A DNA stretch of 8,859 nt from Methanomicrobiales archaeon (GTDB lineage: Archaea; Halobacteriota; Methanomicrobia; Methanomicrobiales; Methanospirillaceae), in contig JAAZNH010000044.1 of assembly GCA_012798365.1 (NCBI GenBank), positions 1-8,859 of the forward strand, written 5' to 3'. The notes under the pieces are model-generated. The model had not been told where the DNA came from and did not search any database. It saw nothing but the letters and a program-made list of their open reading frames with translations. A program made the position numbers and the translations under genes. Of this stretch, positions 1 to 5,675 are shown piece after piece. Numbering within the stretch: position 1 is the stretch's first letter; each line of letters starts with the position of its first letter.

Positions 1-253
1 CATCTTCTTTGTGGCCCAGCTGGGGTTCAACGTTGCGTGGTCGTACCTCTTCTTCGGTCTGCACTCCACCTTCTTTGGCCTCATGTGCATCATAGCCCTC
101 TGGTGTCTCATCCTGTGTACCATGGTACAGACATTCCGCTTCTCGGTGGCCGGGGGAGCCCTCATGATACCTTACTTCCTCTGGGTTAGCTTTGCAACCA
201 TCCTGACGTATACCGTCATGACGATGAACCCGGTCTCGTATATCCTCTTCTGA
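1..253 (+). CDS. tspO: TspO/MBR family protein, C-terminal part (5' end outside window)
   Basis: About 83 residues of an integral membrane protein whose beginning lies upstream of the window; the reading frame is open from base 2. The visible part holds three hydrophobic helices and matches the last three of the five helices in the TspO/tryptophan-rich sensory protein family: an N-x-x-W-S-x-x-FFGLH segment at 29-67, a helix beginning with LW near 101, and the PYFLWVSFAT motif at 172-201 followed by an MNP end. Family members bind tetrapyrroles such as porphyrins and are linked to stress and porphyrin handling; a role here is inferred only from the family. One deviation is that the usual Asn after the conserved FAT-x-L is Thr. 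A GTG at 11 could be mistaken for a start, but homology runs through it. The gene is followed by a T-rich stretch and is probably transcribed separately from the next gene. Confidence 0.8.
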   Translation, partial: IFFVAQLGFNVAWSYLFFGLHSTFFGLMCIIALWCLILCTMVQTFRFSVAGGALMIPYFLWVSFATILTYTVMTMNPVSYILF

Positions 254-273
254 CCGGCACCCTGACCAATACC

Positions 274-281
274 TTCTTTTT
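274..281 (+). terminator. T-rich tract, possible archaeal terminator of tspO
   Basis: A TTCTTTTT run lies 20 bases after the tspO stop codon. Archaeal RNA polymerase often terminates at such U-rich tracts without a hairpin. Placement between two genes supports it, but the run is short. Confidence 0.35.
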
Positions 282-297
282 CTCGGACGGTGACGAT

Positions 298-302
298 GAG
301 GT
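298..302 (+). promoter_or_regulatory. Ribosome-binding site of the AAA ATPase gene
   Basis: GAGGT lies 11 bases before the ATG at 314 and is complementary to the 3' end of archaeal 16S rRNA. It supports that ATG as the start. Confidence 0.55.
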
Positions 303-313
303 AAGGGATCATC

Positions 314-1579
314 ATGTCCATCCGCCGCATCCATATCGAGAATTACAAGAGTTTTTCCGAGATCGATATCGAGCTGACACAATTCAATGTCGTCATCGGA
401 TCCAACGCGGCCGGCAAATCCAATTTCATCTCGGTCTTCCGGTTCCTCCGCGACATCGCCCGCCACGGCGTCGTGAACGCCATCGCCATGCAGGGGGGAA
501 CCGAGTACCTCCGCAACGCCAAGATCGGGACCTCGCGGGACCTTGTCGTGAAGGTGACCTACCTGCCGGATACCGGCCTTGAGGTGGTGGACCCCCGGAG
601 GAACGGGGAATCGCTTCTGGGGATCCGGTCCTGCGAGTCCATGTACGAGTTTGCCCTCCGGTTCGAGGAAGGCAGCGACAACTTCACGATCGTCCGTGAC
701 CGGCTGGTGATAGGATGCGAGGTTTCCGGCTGCACCCGTGACGGGACAGATGTCCGGGAAGGCCCGGTCATCGGGCGTGGCGAGATCGAGGTGCTCCATG
801 AACCGGAAGGAATCCGGTACACTGCAAAGGTTCCGGAAGGATGCAGCCTGAAAGAAGAGGATATCATCCCGATCTTCTTCCGGGGAAAACGCCTGCCGGA
901 AAAAACCCTCCTGTTAGAAACCGTGTACGGGTATCCCCTGCCCCACAGCGAGAAGTTCTTTGACAAGATCGCGGTCTATGATATTGACCCCAAACTTCCC
1001 AAGAAGGGCATCGTCATCACCGGCAAGCGTGAGCTTGAGGAGGATGGCAGCAACCTTGCGCTCGTAATCAAGACCATCGGGGAGGATCCGGCCCGGAAGC
1101 GCAAACTGGCCAACCTGCTGCGCGATGTCCTGCCCTTTGTGGAGGACTTCACTGTCAAAAAATTCATGGACGTATCCTTCATCCTGACCCTGAAGGAACG
1201 GTACGTCAAAAGCTACGAGCTCCCCGCGTCCTCCCTCTCGGACGGGACGATTGCCATCTTTGCGATGATCATCTCGTTGTATTTTGAGGAGAAACCGTTC
1301 ATCATCATCGAGGAACCGGTCAGCCATATCCACCCGTTCCTTGTCTCCCGCCTGATGGCGATGATGAAGGAGGCCTCAGAGAAGAAGCAGGTGATGGTCA
1401 CAACCCACAGCACCGAAGTGGTCAAGTACGCCAGTCTCGAAGACATCCTCCTCATTTCCCGGGACAGCGAAGGCTACTCCATCATATCGCGGCCCGCCGA
1501 CAAAGAAGAGGTCCGGACCTTCCTGGAAAACGAGATCGGGATCGAGGAACTCTACGTGCAGAACCTCCTGGGATTATGA
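314..1579 (+). CDS. AAA_21-type ATPase (SMC/ABC-like, OLD/RecF-related)
   Basis: A 421-residue cytosolic ATPase. The N-terminus MSIRRIHIENYKSF and the Walker A loop GSNAAGKSN (residues 29-37) are typical of the RecF/SMC-like AAA_15/AAA_21 group. A YDIDP segment (222-226) with a downstream GSNLA (245-249) is a common mark of AAA_21 proteins. The ABC-like signature is LSDGT (308-312), Walker B is FIIIEEP (329-335) followed by HIHP (338-341), and the switch histidine is H365 in TTHS. The insert between Walker A and the signature (about 70-300) is not recognisable and probably gives target or partner specificity. The gene overlaps the next one by four bases (ATGA), so the two products are probably made together. 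Families with this ATPase plus a TOPRIM-like partner include OLD nucleases, Gabija and PARIS anti-phage systems. A role in defence is inferred from architecture, not shown. Confidence 0.85.
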   Translation: MSIRRIHIENYKSFSEIDIELTQFNVVIGSNAAGKSNFISVFRFLRDIARHGVVNAIAMQGGTEYLRNAKIGTSRDLVVKVTYLPDTGLEVVDPRRNGESLLGIRSCESMYEFALRFEEGSDNFTIVRDRLVIGCEVSGCTRDGTDVREGPVIGRGEIEVLHEPEGIRYTAKVPEGCSLKEEDIIPIFFRGKRLPEKTLLLETVYGYPLPHSEKFFDKIAVYDIDPKLPKKGIVITGKRELEEDGSNLALVIKTIGEDPARKRKLANLLRDVLPFVEDFTVKKFMDVSFILTLKERYVKSYELPASSLSDGTIAIFAMIISLYFEEKPFIIIEEPVSHIHPFLVSRLMAMMKEASEKKQVMVTTHSTEVVKYASLEDILLISRDSEGYSIISRPADKEEVRTFLENEIGIEELYVQNLLGL

Positions 1580-2133
1580 GCATGAAAAAACGGCTGTTTA
1601 TCCTGGTCGAAGGCGAGGACGATATCCGGTTCTTCGGCCGGATCATCAAACCCCTGCTTGCCCCCTCCTACCTGTCCGTTGAGATCATCCCGTATGCCTG
1701 CATCAAGCGGGAGAAGGTCAGCAAGTTCCTGCGCAGCGTGTCCCTGATGAACAACGACTACATCTTTGTTGCCGATATCGACCAGGAACGTTCGGTGCGG
1801 GACAAGAAGCAGATCCTCTATTACCGGTTCAGCGATATTGATGGCAGGAGCATCGTGGTTGTCATCCGCGAGATTGAGAGCTGGTACCTTGCCGGGATCT
1901 CCCCCGATACCGCCCAGGAACTCGGGGTTGCCGATGTTCCCCACACCAACCACCTGACCAAGGAGGATTTCAATGCAATGATCCCGCAGCACTTTGATTC
2001 CCGGATTGATTTCATGTTTGAGATCCTCAAATCCTTCTCCCTTGAGACCGCCATCAGGAAAAATGACTCGTTCCGGTTCTTCTTCAACCATTACCTTGAG
2101 GGAAAATCCTCGCTTGACTACCCGGTGCGGTGA
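1576..2133 (+). CDS. TOPRIM/DUF4276-like protein, partner of the upstream ATPase
   Basis: A 185-residue soluble protein. Its N-terminus has the TOPRIM-type pattern: a beta strand ending in VEGEDD (residues 11-16), then an acidic VADID (65-69) at the place of the second acidic motif. The later IREIESWYLAG (97-107) and the C-terminal NDSFRFFFNHYLE (163-175) resemble DUF4276-like proteins, which are often encoded beside AAA_21 ATPases. In TOPRIM enzymes these acidic residues bind metal for nicking or cleavage. Whether this one is an active nuclease cannot be told from sequence alone. The ATG at 1576 overlaps the ATPase stop (ATGA), which suggests translational coupling; a second in-frame ATG at 1582 is an alternative. 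It is followed by a non-coding gap and a different operon, so the pair forms a closed two-gene module. Confidence 0.7.
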   Translation: MSMKKRLFILVEGEDDIRFFGRIIKPLLAPSYLSVEIIPYACIKREKVSKFLRSVSLMNNDYIFVADIDQERSVRDKKQILYYRFSDIDGRSIVVVIREIESWYLAGISPDTAQELGVADVPHTNHLTKEDFNAMIPQHFDSRIDFMFEILKSFSLETAIRKNDSFRFFFNHYLEGKSSLDYPVR

Positions 2134-2141
2134 TGCCGGCC

Positions 2142-2160
2142 CCCCGTCACCGGTTCGGGG
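2142..2160 (+). other. Small GC-rich stem-loop after the ATPase/TOPRIM pair
   Basis: CCCCG (2142-2146) can pair with CGGGG (2156-2160) around a nine-base loop, starting nine bases after the stop codon. No T-run follows, so this could be a transcript-end structure or simply a feature of GC-rich DNA. Confidence 0.25.
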
Positions 2161-2167
2161 CTTCCTG

Positions 2168-2232
2168 TCAGTACCGAAATGATTATTGAGATCATAGCGC
2201 CACTCTTCTAGTATCGTCACTGGAGGTACTGA
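2168..2232 (+). promoter_or_regulatory. Inverted repeat enclosing the rubredoxin leader and ribosome-binding site
   Basis: TCAGTACC (2168-2175) is the exact reverse complement of GGTACTGA (2225-2232). The right arm overlaps the GGAGG ribosome-binding site (2222-2226) and ends directly before the rubredoxin ATG at 2233. A second short inverted repeat, ATGAT (2179-2183) with ATCAT (2191-2195), lies inside. No clear TATA box is visible. The arrangement could be an RNA hairpin that hides the ribosome-binding site, or a pair of operator half-sites; both are inferences. Confidence 0.35.
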
Positions 2233-2397
2233 ATGGGAATGGACTGTTACATCTGTGGAATCTGCGGCCACAAGTACAACCCGGAGAAAGGAGAACCGCT
2301 CCAGAACATCAAGCCCGGTATCGCGTTTGGGGACCTGCCGGGCGACTGGACCTGTCCGGTCTGTTTTGCTGAAAAGAACAAGTTCCGGATGGAGTGA
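2233..2397 (+). CDS. rub: Rubredoxin
   Basis: A 54-residue one-iron electron carrier. The two ligand pairs are CGICG (C8 and C11) and CPVC (C41 and C44), with the family hallmarks KYNP, IKPG, FGDLP and DWTCP between and around them. Two small oddities are an extra Cys at position 5, giving a CYICGIC start, and Phe after the second pair where Gly is usual. A GGAGG ribosome-binding site lies six bases before the ATG; an internal ATG at residue 3 is possible but less well placed. The gene heads an operon with a flavodiiron protein and a desulfoferrodoxin. Rubredoxin is the known electron donor to superoxide reductases, and to flavodiiron proteins in many anaerobes, so it probably serves one or both neighbours. 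Confidence 0.93.
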   Translation: MGMDCYICGICGHKYNPEKGEPLQNIKPGIAFGDLPGDWTCPVCFAEKNKFRME

Positions 2398-2408
2398 GGG
2401 GGAAACAC

Positions 2409-3593
2409 ATGGTTGCAAAGGAGATTGTTCCGGGAGTGTTTTGGGTCGGGGCGCTCGATTTCGACCGCCGTCTTTTTGATGAACTGATCCCGCTGCCCGA
2501 AGGAACCAGCTACAATGCTTACGTTATCCATGGCAGCGAGAAATCTGCGCTGATTGATACGGTGGACCCGGCAAAGGAGTTCGAGCTCATCGAGAACCTG
2601 GTCAAGTTCAGGATCGAACGGATTGATTACGTCATTATCAACCATGCCGAACAGGACCATGCCGGTTCTCTTCCCATGATCCTGGAATTCTTCCCGGATG
2701 CAAAAGTGGTGACAAACGAGAAGTGCCGCGACCTGCTCATCGCCCTCCTGCATATTCCGGCGCACGTTTTCCATATCATCAAAGACGGGGATACGCTTTC
2801 GCTCGGGGACCGGACGCTTGAGTTCCATCTCACCCCGTGGACACACTGGCCGGAGACGCAGGTCACCTTCCTCAAAGAGGATCGCATCCTCTTCCCCTGC
2901 GATCTCTTCGGGTATCACACTGCATCGAGTGAACTCTATGCGGTGGAAGATGCCGTCACCCTCCGGTCCGCCAAGCGGTACTATGCCGAGATCATGATGC
3001 CGTTCCGGAACAGCATCCGGGGATACATTGCCATGGTCCGGGATCTCTCCCCTGCGATGATTGCACCCAGCCATGGCCCGGTCCACAAAAACCCTGCCTT
3101 CATCCTCGATGCCTACAGCGACTGGAGCTCGGATTCGGTAAAAAATGAAGTCATCATCCCGTACGTATCGATGCACGGGAGCACCCAGAAGATGGTGGAC
3201 CATCTCGTGTCCGCGCTGATGGTGCGGGGTATTGCCGTCAAGCCGTTCAACCTCTCCCGCACTGATATCGGGGAACTTGCCCTGGCCCTCGTGGATGCGG
3301 CAACGATTGTTGTTGCAACCCCGACGGTTCTCTTCGGGCCGCACCCGCAGGTGGTCTCTGCAACGTACCTTGCCAATGCCTTAAAACCCAAGACCCGGTT
3401 CGCCTCGGTCATCGGGTCCTATGGGTGGGGTGGGAAGAGCGCTGATACGATTGTGAAGATGCTTGACCACGTAAAAGTCGAAGTGCTGGAGCCGGTCATT
3501 GTGCGGGGACTCCCGGACGAAGCTGCCATGCAGGGGCTTGACCGGCTGGCTGACGAAATCTTAAAGAAGCACAAAGAGATCAGTATCGTGTAG
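2409..3593 (+). CDS. fprA: Flavodiiron protein FprA (F420H2 oxidase type)
   Basis: A 394-residue cytosolic enzyme that reduces O2 to water (in some relatives NO to N2O); methanogen members use reduced coenzyme F420. The N-terminal metallo-beta-lactamase-like domain (about 1-245) has every diiron ligand: H79, E81, D83 and H84 in HAEQDH, H146 in THWPE, D165 in PCDLFG, and H222 in PSHGPV. The C-terminal flavodoxin domain (about 248-394) has the FMN phosphate loop SMHGSTQKM (254-262), and ATPTVLFGP (303-311) and GSYGWGG (336-342) as further FMN-contacting segments. Length is normal for the family and no C-terminal rubredoxin fusion is present; a separate rubredoxin is encoded 11 bases upstream. 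The ATG at 2409 was chosen because GAGGGGG (2396-2402) sits six bases before it; a GTG at 2394 overlapping the rubredoxin stop is less likely. Confidence 0.95.
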   Translation: MVAKEIVPGVFWVGALDFDRRLFDELIPLPEGTSYNAYVIHGSEKSALIDTVDPAKEFELIENLVKFRIERIDYVIINHAEQDHAGSLPMILEFFPDAKVVTNEKCRDLLIALLHIPAHVFHIIKDGDTLSLGDRTLEFHLTPWTHWPETQVTFLKEDRILFPCDLFGYHTASSELYAVEDAVTLRSAKRYYAEIMMPFRNSIRGYIAMVRDLSPAMIAPSHGPVHKNPAFILDAYSDWSSDSVKNEVIIPYVSMHGSTQKMVDHLVSALMVRGIAVKPFNLSRTDIGELALALVDAATIVVATPTVLFGPHPQVVSATYLANALKPKTRFASVIGSYGWGGKSADTIVKMLDHVKVEVLEPVIVRGLPDEAAMQGLDRLADEILKKHKEISIV

Positions 3594-3609
3594 GAACAGA
3601 GGAACCACT

Positions 3610-3990
3610 ATGACAAAGATGTTTGAAGTCTACAAATGCGAGGTATGCGGAAACATTGTCAAGGTAGTCCACCCCTCGGGTGGCACGCTCGTCTGCTGCG
3701 GCCAGAACATGGCCCTGCTTGCCGAGAAGACTGCTGACCAGGGTAAAGAGAAGCATGTGCCGGTTGTGGAGAAATCGGCAAACGGGATCCTGGTGAAGGT
3801 CGGATCTATCCCCCATCCCATGGAAGAGAAGCACTACATCGAGTGGGTAGAAGTACGGCATGGGGAAAACGTCTTTATCAAAGGGTTTAAGCCCGGCGAG
3901 AAGCCTGAAGCCGAGTTCTGCATTCCCGACACCAATGTCAAGGTACGGGAATACTGCAGCGTGCACGGGCTCTGGACCAACAAAGCCTGA
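3610..3990 (+). CDS. dfx: Desulfoferrodoxin (two-iron superoxide reductase)
   Basis: A 126-residue protein that reduces superoxide to hydrogen peroxide without making O2. The N-terminal desulforedoxin-like domain binds a rubredoxin-type iron through C10, C13, C29 and C30 (CEVC and VCC). The C-terminal domain carries the catalytic Fe(His)4Cys centre: H49 in KEKHVP, H69 in IPHPM, H75 in EKHYIEW, and C116 and H119 in EYCSVHGLW. The catalytic Glu-Lys pair next to the first histidine is kept (E47, K48). The spacing matches the classical two-iron desulfoferrodoxins of sulfate reducers. AGAGG (3598-3602) lies seven bases before the ATG. Only 16 bases separate it from fprA, so it is the last gene of the rubredoxin-fprA operon, and a T6 run follows. 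Rubredoxin is the expected electron donor. Confidence 0.96.
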   Translation: MTKMFEVYKCEVCGNIVKVVHPSGGTLVCCGQNMALLAEKTADQGKEKHVPVVEKSANGILVKVGSIPHPMEEKHYIEWVEVRHGENVFIKGFKPGEKPEAEFCIPDTNVKVREYCSVHGLWTNKA

Positions 3991-4010
3991 TCCCCCTTCA
4001 TTCCCCTGCC

Positions 4011-4016
4011 TTTTTT
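4011..4016 (+). terminator. T6 tract ending the oxygen-defence operon
   Basis: A run of six T in a pyrimidine-rich stretch, 20 bases after the desulfoferrodoxin stop. This fits hairpin-independent archaeal termination and separates the operon from trkH. Confidence 0.45.
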
Positions 4017-4022
4017 CGTGCA

Positions 4023-4032
4023 AATCCTTTTA
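4023..4032 (+). promoter_or_regulatory. Weak TATA-like element before trkH
   Basis: AATCCTTTTA is the only AT-rich patch before trkH. Its centre lies about 28 bases before the start codons at 4055/4058, the distance expected if transcription starts at or near the first codon. No ribosome-binding site is visible, which fits a leaderless mRNA. Confidence 0.3.
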
Positions 4033-4057
4033 GCACCCCCGCTGCAACCCTTAAGTG

Positions 4058-5515
4058 ATGCAGCGCCTGCGGTATCTCTCGTCAATTATTTCCGATGTGG
4101 GGGATATTTTTGTGTACATTGCGCCCAGCTGCTGCGTGCCGCTTCTCGTTGCGCTCCTCTATGCCGAATGGAACCTGCTCCTTCCCATGGCTGCTGTGCC
4201 CGCGGTCTTTTTTGCAGCCGGGATGCTCATGCGGGCACTCCCGCGCAATGAACGGGGCACCCGGCTCTCGACCGCGTTCTGTTCGGTGGCGCTCTTCTGG
4301 TTCCTGTGTGCCATGGTGAGCAGCATCCCGTTCATGCTGGGGCTGCACATGAGTTTTTCCGATGCCCTGTTCGAGGGGATGGCCGGCTGGACGGGCACGG
4401 CGTTTACGATGATGCAGTCCCTTGAGACCGCCCCCCACGCCATCCTCTTCTGGCGTTCGTATATGCAGTGGATCGGGGGGATCGGGATCATCGCCTTTGC
4501 CATCGCCCTCGGGAGCAGTACCGGGCTTTCCCGGTCGAAGATCTTCAGGACCGAGAGCCGGGATGAGGCCTTCATGCCGACCGTGAGGAACACCGGGCGT
4601 GCCCTTTTCCGGATCTACGCGTTGCTGACCTTCATCGCGGTGGGGGTCATCCTTTTTACCGGCCTCTCGCTGTGGGAGTCGCTCAACCTTGCCCTGACAA
4701 CCATCTCCACCGGGGGGTTTTCCCTGCATGACGAAGGGATCCTGTTCTACAACAGCACCTCTTTAGAACTCCTCCTGATCCCGATCATGATTGTCGGGGC
4801 ATTGCCATTCAAGCTCTATTACCTGGTGCTGGAAAACCGCCGGTGGAGCCTGTTTGGCGATGACCAGATCAAACTCTTCGCCCTCATCTTGGCATTCGGC
4901 GTAGCGGTCCTCACCTACGACCTGGTCTTTTTCGGGAACCTTCCCGTTGTCCCGGCCGTGAAGCAGAGCCTTTTCATGACCGTTTCTGCCCTGACAACGA
5001 CAGGGTACCAGATCACCGGTCTCCACTCATGGGCCGAAGTGACCCTCCTCTTTCTCACCCTGATCACGTTTATCGGCGGAGCTGCCGGCAGTTGTGCGGG
5101 CGGGATCAAGCTGAACCGCGTCAGTCTTGCCGCCCATGCCCTTGTCTGGTGGTTCCAGCGGCTCTATATCAGCGGAAAGGTACTTGTTCCATTCCGGATC
5201 GAGGGCCGGATCATCCCCAAGGCGATCGCGGAGCTCGAGACCGCCAAGAACATGCTCGTCATCATCCTCTCGGTCCTAACGGTGTTTGTTGCAAGCCTTG
5301 CCATCCTCCAGTTCCACCTGACAACGTTCACCATCACCGAGATTGTCTTTACCATCGTCTCGGCGTTCTCGACCTGCGGGATCAACAGCGGGTATGTCTC
5401 TGCCGATATGCCGGTGATCTCGAAATGGATCTTCATTGTGACGATGTGGATCGGCCGGCTCGAAGTGATCCCGGTGGTCATGCTCCTCATGGCCCTGTTC
5501 CGGGGCGAAGAATAA
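4058..5515 (+). CDS. trkH: TrkH-type K+/Na+ transporter, pore subunit
   Basis: A 485-residue multi-pass membrane protein of the TrkH/KtrB/HKT superfamily, built as four membrane-pore-membrane repeats. The four filter regions are visible: WTGTAFT (111-117), ISTGGFS (216-222), LTTTGYQ (312-318) and FSTCGIN (437-443). Other family marks are YMQWIGGIGI (135-144), GGAAGSCAGGIK (340-351) and WIGRLEVIP (464-472). The key filter glycine is present in repeats II (G219), III (G316) and IV (G441), but in repeat I it is alanine (A115), which may change ion selectivity. TrkH normally works with the nucleotide-binding ring protein TrkA; no trkA gene is in the window. The start is ATG at 4058, with GTG at 4055 as an alternative; neither has a ribosome-binding site, so a leaderless transcript is likely. 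Transport of K+ is inferred from the family. Confidence 0.9.
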   Translation: MQRLRYLSSIISDVGDIFVYIAPSCCVPLLVALLYAEWNLLLPMAAVPAVFFAAGMLMRALPRNERGTRLSTAFCSVALFWFLCAMVSSIPFMLGLHMSFSDALFEGMAGWTGTAFTMMQSLETAPHAILFWRSYMQWIGGIGIIAFAIALGSSTGLSRSKIFRTESRDEAFMPTVRNTGRALFRIYALLTFIAVGVILFTGLSLWESLNLALTTISTGGFSLHDEGILFYNSTSLELLLIPIMIVGALPFKLYYLVLENRRWSLFGDDQIKLFALILAFGVAVLTYDLVFFGNLPVVPAVKQSLFMTVSALTTTGYQITGLHSWAEVTLLFLTLITFIGGAAGSCAGGIKLNRVSLAAHALVWWFQRLYISGKVLVPFRIEGRIIPKAIAELETAKNMLVIILSVLTVFVASLAILQFHLTTFTITEIVFTIVSAFSTCGINSGYVSADMPVISKWIFIVTMWIGRLEVIPVVMLLMALFRGEE

Positions 5516-5516
5516 G

Positions 5517-5540
5517 CCGGGAACTTCTGGTTTTTCCCGG
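5517..5540 (+). terminator. Hairpin directly after trkH
   Basis: CCGGGAA (5517-5523) pairs perfectly with TTCCCGG (5534-5540) over a ten-base loop, one base after the stop codon. A T5 run sits inside the loop and right arm rather than after the stem, so it is not a classical terminator, but its position suggests a transcript-end or mRNA-stability element. The rest of the gap up to the next promoter (5541-5640) shows nothing recognisable. Confidence 0.35.
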
Positions 5541-5638
5541 AACGGGAGCTGCTTTTCCCTGCTCAATGAGGCGCGGAGGATGCGGGGGTCGCGTCCTGCC
5601 CCCCGCCGCCCAACTCAACTCCACTTTCTTTAACATCA

Positions 5639-5654
5639 GGAAATCTCATATAAA
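5639..5654 (+). promoter_or_regulatory. Archaeal BRE/TATA promoter of the nitrogenase-like operon
   Basis: CATATAAA (5647-5654) is a good archaeal TATA box, preceded by purine-rich GGAAA (5639-5643) where a TFB-binding element is expected. Its centre lies about 25 bases before the ATG at 5676, so transcription should start at or next to the start codon. The only ribosome-binding candidate, AGGA, is weak. A leaderless mRNA is therefore likely. Confidence 0.6.
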
Positions 5655-5675
5655 CCGCCGCCCTATAGTAGGACA

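Noticed and set aside
314..2133. Direct assignment as the PARIS (AriA-AriB) system
   Set aside because: The ATPase type is similar, but the partner looks DUF4276-like and is short. Without a profile search the name would be a guess.
2394..2408. GTG start five codons upstream for fprA
   Set aside because: It would lie within the rubredoxin stop region and remove spacing for a ribosome-binding site; the ATG at 2409 has GAGGGGG six bases upstream.
1552..2418. Minus-strand frame of 288 codons opposite the TOPRIM-like gene
   Set aside because: It crosses two genes and the gap between them and has no domain signature.
2247..3344. Long open frame on the minus strand opposite fprA (365 codons)
   Set aside because: It lies antisense to rubredoxin and fprA, which have full family motifs. 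Its product is rich in His, Arg and Gly with no recognisable domain, a usual shadow of GC-rich third positions.
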